Origin: Cytophagaceae bacterium
GTDB taxonomy: Bacteria > Bacteroidota > Bacteroidia > Flavobacteriales > Flavobacteriaceae
Assembly (NCBI GenBank): GCA_002710685.1
Contig: PALD01000066.1
Span: 62,001 to 126,000 of the forward strand
Length of the DNA: 64,000 nucleotides
Direction: 5' to 3'
A program made the translations under genes and the position numbers. Shown here piece after piece: positions 56,263 to 64,000 of this stretch. Within the stretch, counting starts at the first letter, position 1, and each line of letters starts with the position of its first letter. The notes under the pieces are model-generated. The model ran no database searches and was not told where the DNA came from. It saw nothing but the letters and a program-made list of their open reading frames with translations.

Positions 56263-57326
56263 AAACAAGGGAAGAATTGACAAACGAGGCGATTGCCTTG
56301 TTAAAAAACTTGATTTCGACGCAATCTTTTTCGTCTGAAGAGGAAGGAACAGCTGCGCATATTGAGAACTGGTTCAAAACGAATGAGATTCCCTTTCGCC
56401 GTAAGGCAAATAATATTTGGGCTACTAATAAGCATTTTGAAGAAGGGAAACCTACGATTTTATTAAACAGCCACCACGACACGGTGCAGCCTAATAATGG
56501 TTACACACGAGACCCATTTTCACCAGATATTGAGGATGGAAAGTTGTTTGGGCTGGGTAGTAACGATGCTGGCGGATGTCTCGTTTCATTGATTGCGACG
56601 TTTACACACTTTTATGCTCAGGAGAATTTGAAGTTCAATCTTGTGATTGTGGCTTCTGGAGAGGAGGAGAGTAGCGGTCCCAATGGTTTGAACAGCATGC
56701 TCGAGGTGATTCCGCAAATCGATGTTGCGATTGTGGGCGAGCCTACGCAAATGCATCTGGCTGTCGCCGAAAAGGGTTTGGTGGTGTTTGATGCCAAAGT
56801 AAAAGGTACGCCGTCTCACGCTGCGCATCCCAATGACAACAATGCGGTGTATAATTGCATCGAAGTGTTGCAATGGTTCAAGGATTTTAAGTTTGAAAAA
56901 TCTTCTGAAGCTCTCGGCGATGTAAAGTTGACCGTAACGCAAATCAAAGGCGGAAAGCAGCATAATGCCGTTCCTGCAGATGTGGAGCTGGTGATTGATG
57001 TGCGTGTAAATGATAAATATACTAATCAGGAAGTCGCTGAGCTGTTACAAAGCAAGGCGCCTTGTGATGAGATTACGCCGCGAAGTTTACGCTTAAATTC
57101 GTCGTCAATACCTATGGAACATCCATTGGTTCAGGCTGGAATTTCGATGGGTCGTGAAACTTATGGTTCGCCAACATTGAGCGACCAAGCCGTTTTGACG
57201 TGCTCATCATTGAAGTTAGGCCCTGGCGACAGTACACGTTCGCACAGCGCAGATGAGTTTATTTATGTAAACGAAATTGAAGAAGGCATCAAGATTTACA
57301 TCGAGTTGCTGACAAAAGTATTATAA
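56259..57326 (+). CDS. argE: Acylornithine deacylase (ArgE, M20 family)
   Basis: 355 residues, M20 metallopeptidase fold. SHHDTVQPNNGYTRDP (metal His/Asp), GSNDAGGCLVS and ASGEEESSGPNG (catalytic Glu pair) are all present, with the dimerisation domain between. It should release the acyl group from N-acylcitrulline, since transcarbamylation here acts on acylated ornithine. Substrate acyl type is not settled by sequence. Confidence 0.92.
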   Translation: MKTREELTNEAIALLKNLISTQSFSSEEEGTAAHIENWFKTNEIPFRRKANNIWATNKHFEEGKPTILLNSHHDTVQPNNGYTRDPFSPDIEDGKLFGLGSNDAGGCLVSLIATFTHFYAQENLKFNLVIVASGEEESSGPNGLNSMLEVIPQIDVAIVGEPTQMHLAVAEKGLVVFDAKVKGTPSHAAHPNDNNAVYNCIEVLQWFKDFKFEKSSEALGDVKLTVTQIKGGKQHNAVPADVELVIDVRVNDKYTNQEVAELLQSKAPCDEITPRSLRLNSSSIPMEHPLVQAGISMGRETYGSPTLSDQAVLTCSSLKLGPGDSTRSHSADEFIYVNEIEEGIKIYIELLTKVL

Positions 57327-57402
57327 AATTACGAATGACGAGTTTAGAAGTACGATAGTTAAAGCTTCAACTTTAAACTTGCAACACTTATAAAAGAATA
57401 CA

Positions 57403-58686
57403 ATGAAACTCTGGGACAAAGGTTCAAATATAGACGATAAAATTATCAATTTTACCGTGGGCAACGACCGCGAGATTGACGTGCATATTGCAAAATTTGA
57501 TGTGCAGGCGACGCGTGCGCACGTGAAGATGCTCAATAAAATAGGCATTCTTGATGATGCCGAATTAGAAAGTCTTTTGCCCGAACTTGATAAACTGGAA
57601 GAAGCTACGCAGCAAGAGGGTTTTGTTATCGAGAAGGAGTTTGAGGATATTCATAGTAAGATTGAGGCTGAATTGACCAAGGCTCTTGGCGATACAGGCA
57701 AAAAGGTCCACACTGCGCGTTCGCGAAATGACCAAGTCCTTGTTGCTTTGCAATTGTATTATAAAGAGAATATACAGCAGATAAAGGCGAGAACGGTTTC
57801 ATTATTTGAGACGCTTCTTAATCTTGCCGAAACCCATCAGGATAAGCTTTTACCGGGCTACACGCACTTACAAGTGGCGATGCCTAGTAGTTTTGGTTTG
57901 TGGTTTTCCGCTTACGCGGAATTGCTCATCGATGATTTGATATTGTTGCAGGCCACGCAAAAAGTAGTAGACCAGAATCCGTTGGGTTCTGCGGCGGGTT
58001 ATGGAAGTTCATTTCCTATAGACCGTGAGATGACCACTAAAGAACTAGGGTTTGAAACCTTAAAATATAACGTGGTTGCTGCACAGATGAGCCGCGGAAA
58101 AAGTGAACGTACGCTTGCATCTACTTTAGGTTCACTGGCAAATACACTTTCTCGTTTTGCGATGGATGTATGTTTGTACATGAGTCAGAATTTTGGTTTT
58201 GTGAGTTTCCCAGAGCAATTGACCACGGGAAGCAGCATCATGCCACATAAGAAGAATCCAGACGTTTTTGAATTGATTCGTGGGAAATGTAATAAAATTC
58301 AGGCGTTGAGCACGGAGATGGTTTTGATTACAAACAATCTACCTAGCGGCTATCACCGCGATTACCAACTCCTAAAAGAAAACACCATTGATGCCATTGA
58401 GAGCATCAAGGATATTCTTGAAATTTTTGATTACAGTATCGCACAAGTTGAAGTCAAAGAAATAGACCTGAATGACGAGAAGTACAAATACCTTTTCACA
58501 GTTGATAGTATCAATGACCTTGTAATGCAAGGCAAATCGTTTAGAGAAGCCTATCAGGTAATCGGCGGACAAGTGCAAGAAGGCACGTATAAGCCAGATG
58601 CCGGTAAGAAACATTCACACTTGGGTAGTATTCATAATTTAGGATTGGATAAGATCAGGGAGAAGTTGGAGGCGGTTATTTCTTAA
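57403..58686 (+). CDS. argH: Argininosuccinate lyase
   Basis: 427 residues. The fumarase-superfamily signature is GSSIMPHKKNPDVFE near residue 280, with VHTARSRNDQV near 102. It makes arginine and fumarate and is the last gene of the arginine operon. The N-terminus is shorter than enterobacterial ArgH. A 68-base repeat begins six bases after its stop. Confidence 0.96.
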   Translation: MKLWDKGSNIDDKIINFTVGNDREIDVHIAKFDVQATRAHVKMLNKIGILDDAELESLLPELDKLEEATQQEGFVIEKEFEDIHSKIEAELTKALGDTGKKVHTARSRNDQVLVALQLYYKENIQQIKARTVSLFETLLNLAETHQDKLLPGYTHLQVAMPSSFGLWFSAYAELLIDDLILLQATQKVVDQNPLGSAAGYGSSFPIDREMTTKELGFETLKYNVVAAQMSRGKSERTLASTLGSLANTLSRFAMDVCLYMSQNFGFVSFPEQLTTGSSIMPHKKNPDVFELIRGKCNKIQALSTEMVLITNNLPSGYHRDYQLLKENTIDAIESIKDILEIFDYSIAQVEVKEIDLNDEKYKYLFTVDSINDLVMQGKSFREAYQVIGGQVQEGTYKPDAGKKHSHLGSIHNLGLDKIREKLEAVIS

Positions 58687-58691
58687 ATAAT

Positions 58692-58759
58692 TGGCAACCC
58701 TTCCGTCTTTTTTGGCTTTCGCCAAAAAATCCACCTTCCCTTGACTAAGGGAAGGAGTT
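58692..58759. repeat. 68-base direct repeat, left copy
   Basis: Identical but for one base to 59256-59323. Contains two hairpins: TTTTTTGGC-TTTC-GCCAAAAAA and CCTTCCCTT-GAC(T)-AAGGGAAGG. Together the copies bracket the DUF559 gene. Confidence 0.92.
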
Positions 58760-58795
58760 ATCTAAAAAAATATATGAAAATCGAGAGTAAAAGCT

Positions 58796-58846
58796 CCCCT
58801 CCTTATTCAAGGAGGGGTGGCCCGCCATAGGCGGGACGGGGTGGTT
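58796..58846. repeat. REP-like double hairpin ahead of the DUF559 gene
   Basis: CCCCTCCTT-ATTC-AAGGAGGGG (58796-58817), then CCCGCC-ATA-GGCGGG (58821-58835), then ACGGGGTGGTTG. A GTG at 58817 that would lengthen the DUF559 gene falls inside this hairpin, so the gene start was placed later. Confidence 0.85.
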
Positions 58847-58894
58847 GTTACAAGCAGGGTGGTTTACTCACAAAAAAATATTACCTTACATACT

Positions 58895-59254
58895 GTGCAA
58901 GAAAACATACACAATATCAAAGCCTTAGAAAGCCATAGAAAGGAACTGCGAAAACATCTAACTCCAGCCGAAGCCTTTTTATGGAAACACTTAAAGAACA
59001 AACAACTTGAAGGCAGGAAGTTTAGACGGCAACACAGCATTAAAAACTTTATTGTAGATTTTTATTGTCCGTCAGAGCGTTTGGTAATTGAACTTGACGG
59101 AGATGTTCACATGAATTATACGGCCGAAGAATATGGTGCATGGAGACAAAGGCAGTTAGAAAATTTGGGTATCAAAGTTCTACGTTTTGAAAACAAAATG
59201 GTATTTCAGTTACTTCCATCAGTGTTAATGGATATAAGAAGTTATTTTAGATAA
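58895..59254 (+). CDS. DUF559 family nuclease-like protein
   Basis: 119 residues from a GTG at 58895; the frame stays open to 58817 but that part is the repeat hairpin. The core RKELRKHLTPAEAFLWKHLKN, FRRQHSIKNFIVDFYCP and LVIELDGDVH make a VSR/restriction-endonuclease-like fold with the likely active-site Glu/Asp in IELDGDVH. A DNA nickase or endonuclease is expected. It is bracketed by 68-base direct repeats and preceded by REP-like hairpins. Confidence 0.85.
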   Translation: MQENIHNIKALESHRKELRKHLTPAEAFLWKHLKNKQLEGRKFRRQHSIKNFIVDFYCPSERLVIELDGDVHMNYTAEEYGAWRQRQLENLGIKVLRFENKMVFQLLPSVLMDIRSYFR

Positions 59255-59255
59255 G

Positions 59256-59323
59256 TGGCAACCCTTCCGTCTTTTTTGGCTTTCGCCAAAAAATCCACCT
59301 TCCCTTGACTAAGGTAAGGAGTT
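59256..59323. repeat. 68-base direct repeat, right copy
   Basis: Starts one base after the DUF559 stop. It matches the left copy at 67 of 68 positions (AAGGTAAGG where the left copy has AAGGGAAGG). The left copy has the same relation to the argH stop. Confidence 0.92.
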
Positions 59324-59535
59324 TATAAAGTTTTCTTTAGAAAATTATTCAAAATATCTTTTACACTATCCACTGCAATTAGAAGTATAGAATTCCCTTC
59401 CGCGAAAGCGAAATCCAAAACCTTCAATAATCTCTATCTATATCGATATATTTATAATCATTTTCTATAATTGAATAAAAAATATAGATTTTTACTATTG
59501 AAGTATGCTTCGTAACTTCGCTAGAAATCACTTAA

Positions 59536-61797
<2,262 letters not shown>

Positions 61798-61834
61798 AGC
61801 CAAAGTAGTATAGAGATATTAGTTTTATGTATTG

Positions 61835-61869
61835 AGAAAAGCAGCCTCCCGGCTGCTTTTCTATTTTTT
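61835..61869 (+). terminator. Rho-independent terminator after katG
   Basis: Perfect 12-base stem AGAAAAGCAGCC/GGCTGCTTTTCT with a TCCC loop, followed by ATTTTTTT. The stop codon of the opposite methyltransferase gene lies at its edge (61861-61863), so it also ends the opposing gene at high density. Confidence 0.9.
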
Positions 61870-62625
61870 TGTCGCCATAATCCTCAACCGTTTATAATCC
61901 GCCAGCCAGGTATCTCCTTTTAAGAGTGTAGGTTCTAGCATTTTTTGAACTTCTGCCCTGATGGCTTCTTTTTCATTTTCTGGAACACCGGTCAAGAATG
62001 CAGCACCAAACATGGTGAGCCAGTCCTTGATTCCCGTGGCTTTGTCGGCTAGGGGAGTGGGGCGGTCAAAACACAAGGCCATGTTGACTTCAAATCCGTG
62101 TTTTTCCAATAGGCTTGTGTATTCTCCCACTGACGGAAAATACCATTGCTGAAATTTAGCTTGCGCCAAAAATCCTCGAGCTGTCAAGACTTCCCGCAAG
62201 GCTGCAACTATGGATTGCACATTGCCCTTGGCACCCATTTCAAGCACCAATTTTCCATTTTGTTTCAGATGGTCTGCCATGCACCTTACGGCACCTTTAG
62301 CATCCAGAACCCAGTGCAGTGCGGCATTGGAGAATATTTTATCAAAAGGTTTATCAAACTTAAAACTGCTCGCATCCATGACATGAAAATCAATCTGCGG
62401 GTAGCGCTGTTTTGCATCTTCAATCATTTCCGCGGAAGCGTCAAGACCAACTACTTCTTGAGCTTTTACAGCAATTTGAGCCGTAAGTTGGGCAGAGCCA
62501 CAGCCTACATCAAGAATACGTTCATCGGGTTGAGGGTCGAGTAAGTCAATGAGGCTTTCGCCAAAAGCATAAACAAAATTATACTTCTCGTTATACAGGC
62601 GTGCATTCCAGTTTTCCATAAGCAT
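61861..62625 (-). CDS. Class I SAM-dependent methyltransferase (trans-aconitate methyltransferase-like)
   Basis: 254 residues (a second ATG two codons later is also possible). SAM-binding motif I RILDVGCGSAQLT near residue 37, acidic VVGLDAS, then FDKIFSNAALHWVLD typical of Tam/UbiE-type enzymes. Methyl acceptor unknown. It lies downstream of leuB, separated by leuB's terminator, so it probably has its own promoter. Confidence 0.85.
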   Translation of the reverse strand: MLMENWNARLYNEKYNFVYAFGESLIDLLDPQPDERILDVGCGSAQLTAQIAVKAQEVVGLDASAEMIEDAKQRYPQIDFHVMDASSFKFDKPFDKIFSNAALHWVLDAKGAVRCMADHLKQNGKLVLEMGAKGNVQSIVAALREVLTARGFLAQAKFQQWYFPSVGEYTSLLEKHGFEVNMALCFDRPTPLADKATGIKDWLTMFGAAFLTGVPENEKEAIRAEVQKMLEPTLLKGDTWLADYKRLRIMATKK

Positions 62626-62630
62626 GAATT

Positions 62631-62653
62631 AAAAAGCGGCCCGTGAAGGCCGC
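62631..62653 (-). terminator. Rho-independent terminator after leuB
   Basis: On the minus strand GCGGCC-TTCACG-GGCCGC, a perfect six-base G+C stem, followed by TTTTT. It lies 58 bases past the leuB stop. Confidence 0.75.
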
Positions 62654-62710
62654 CAGATTTGAACACTAATTTTGTTGGAATCATTTGGGTTAAACCCAAA
62701 AAAGGGGCCA

Positions 62711-63826
62711 TTAGATTATCGTGCTCTGACCCATATGCACGTTCCTAAAATTTACATTTGTATCTTCTGGATGTGTGATGTAATCTGCGATAAAATCACC
62801 CACTTTTGAGGTGGGGAACGGATTGTCTGGATTGATATCTCCCGTGGTGATACCCAGTTCCAATGATTTTTCCACGGCGGCTTCAATGGTATCTGCCTCC
62901 TTGTTTAAATCTAGGTGACGCAACATCATCGCAGCCGATAGGATGGACGCTAACGGGTTTGCAATGTCCTTGCCCGCACCTTGAGGGAAACTACCGTGAA
63001 TAGGCTCAAAAAGGCCAACTTTGCTACCTACAGAGGCAGAAGCCAGTAGACCGATTGAACCCCCGATGACACTCGCCTCATCAGAAATAATATCTCCGAA
63101 CAAGTTTTCAGTTAGGATTACATCAAACTGACTAGGATTTAATATCATCTGCATCGCTGCATTGTCCACAAAAAGAAAATCCAGTTGTACATCATCATAT
63201 TGTTTAGCAAGAGCAGTAACTGTTTTTCTCCACAAACGCGAAGTCTCAAGCACGTTTGCTTTATCAACTAGCGTTAGTTTCTTTCTGCGATTTTGCGCTT
63301 CTTTAAAGGCCAAATGGGCAATACGCTCAATTTCTTCAACAGAATAGGTACAACCATCGCTGGCCACCTGACCGTCCTCACTCAATTCTTTTGTGCCAAA
63401 GTAGATCCCACCGGTGAGTTCGCGGTAGATGGAAATATCAGTTCCTGTGATGATCTCACGTTTAAGTGGTGATTTGTCTATTAGTTTTTCATACGCTTTC
63501 ACGGGGCGCACATTACAAAAAAGTCCTAGGGACTTTCTTAAACGTAACAAACCTTGCTCAGGGCGTACCTTTGCAGAAGGATCATTGTCATATTTAGGGT
63601 CACCAATGGCGCCAAAGAGCACAGCGTCGCTTTCTTCGCAAATATCAATGGTTTCCTCAGGTAGTGGATTTCCTGTTTGGTCAATGGCAATAGCGCCTAC
63701 CAATGCTTTGTTGTATGTAAAGGTATGGTCATAAACGTCAGCAATCGCATCAAGTGCCTTTACTGCTTGAGCCGTGACTTCAGGACCTATTCCGTCTCCT
63801 GATAAAAGGGCGATGTTGAATTTCAT
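62711..63826 (-). CDS. leuB: 3-isopropylmalate dehydrogenase
   Basis: 371 residues. Start IALLSGDGIGPEVTAQAVK, substrate-binding LRLRKSLGLFCNVRP, LTLVDKANVLETSRLW, and FVDNAAMQMI, NLFGDIISDEASV motifs. It oxidises 3-isopropylmalate to the leucine 2-keto acid. More leucine genes are likely to lie beyond the right edge, on the same strand. Confidence 0.96.
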   Translation of the reverse strand: MKFNIALLSGDGIGPEVTAQAVKALDAIADVYDHTFTYNKALVGAIAIDQTGNPLPEETIDICEESDAVLFGAIGDPKYDNDPSAKVRPEQGLLRLRKSLGLFCNVRPVKAYEKLIDKSPLKREIITGTDISIYRELTGGIYFGTKELSEDGQVASDGCTYSVEEIERIAHLAFKEAQNRRKKLTLVDKANVLETSRLWRKTVTALAKQYDDVQLDFLFVDNAAMQMILNPSQFDVILTENLFGDIISDEASVIGGSIGLLASASVGSKVGLFEPIHGSFPQGAGKDIANPLASILSAAMMLRHLDLNKEADTIEAAVEKSLELGITTGDINPDNPFPTSKVGDFIADYITHPEDTNVNFRNVHMGQSTII

Positions 63827-63907
63827 ATCATTATTTTTATTTCCGCAAAAGCGAAAATCTTATTTCTTGTTTAATGTCTATCATGTTTGAAACAATAGCT
63901 TAAAAAT

Positions 63908-63934
63908 GAGATGCTGAATCAAGTTAAGCATGAC
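63908..63934. repeat. Reverse copy of the CTGAACATGATTCAG repeat family
   Basis: GAGATGCTGAATCAAGTTAAGCATGAC, one mismatch in the stem. It lies in the spacer upstream of leuB and shows the family extends beyond the arginine operon. Confidence 0.75.
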
Positions 63935-63973
63935 GAGAATTAATCTATTGTCTAACGTCTTTTAGCTCTTGTC

Positions 63974-64000
63974 TTAAAACGCTTTCTCCAGTTCAAAAGC
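63974..64000 (-). CDS. Possible 3' end of a minus-strand gene (leucine cluster?)
   Basis: Read on the minus strand the last 27 bases give AFELEKAF and a TAA stop. It precedes leuB in the same direction. Only eight codons are visible, so the call rests on position and an amphipathic look; leuA, leuC or leuD would be natural. Confidence 0.35.
   Translation of the reverse strand, partial: AFELEKAF

Noticed and set aside
58817-58894. Upstream extension of the DUF559 protein from GTG 58817
   Set aside because: The first 26 residues would be translated from a REP-like hairpin; the known family begins close to the later GTG.
62689-62704. GGGTTAAACCC palindrome near leuB as an operator
   Set aside because: It resembles a similar string at 30836 inside a coding gene; too short and without a known binding protein to call.

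Overview
The window looks like chromosome from a marine-type Flavobacteriaceae bacterium (Bacteroidota). Supporting signs are lipoprotein signal peptides with LxxC lipoboxes, weak Shine-Dalgarno sequences, arginine genes that include the argF' transcarbamylase typical of Bacteroidota, a PxpABC operon with an Nramp-like partner, and a contractile injection locus of the Bacteroidota gene order. No rRNA, tRNA, CRISPR array, integrase or transposase was seen.

Layout. (1) 1-2558: 3' part of an M16 zinc peptidase, closed by a strong terminator. (2) 2633-7297 (+): operon of a DUF2891 lipoprotein, an Nramp-like transporter with a likely -1 frameshift near its end, and 5-oxoprolinase pxpABC. (3) 36647-7259 (-): a 29 kb, nearly gap-free operon for a contractile injection system (eCIS). 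In order of transcription it encodes a tail terminator (DUF4255), an unknown protein, sheath, two tube proteins, DUF5908, a LysM baseplate-hub protein, a VgrG-like spike, PAAR, gp25, two large baseplate proteins, a 1,809-aa Ig-repeat protein, the tape measure, a lipoprotein, a small protein, a two-TM protein, a 1,552-aa DUF4157 protein with a nuclease-like C-terminus, an unknown partner, a muramidase, the AAA+ ATPase and an unknown 93-aa protein. (4) 36849-39610 (+), divergent from the eCIS: lipoprotein, polytopic membrane protein, histidine kinase and NarL-type response regulator. (5) 40148-47120 (+): branched-chain amino acid genes ilvD-ilvB-ilvN-ilvC-ilvA. (6) 47345-48943: GapN-type dehydrogenase. 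(7) 49098-58686 (+): arginine operon headed by an unreported-looking Arg-rich leader peptide, then a GNAT acyltransferase, argG, argC, proC, argD, argF', argB, argE and argH. (8) 58692-59323: a DUF559 nuclease gene between two 68-bp direct repeats. (9) katG (+), then a methyltransferase and leuB (-), and the last codons of another minus-strand gene.

The most interesting points are the eCIS with its candidate nuclease effector and partner gene, the giant Ig-repeat protein, the arginine attenuation leader, the Ser90 substitution in ArgF' that points to succinylated arginine intermediates, the DUF559 cassette, the families of palindromic repeats crowded into the arginine operon, and a highly over-represented GCTTTCGC-type palindrome scattered through genes and spacers.

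All assignments come from reading the sequence and from family knowledge; no database search was run. Residue numbers are counted by eye from the stated start.
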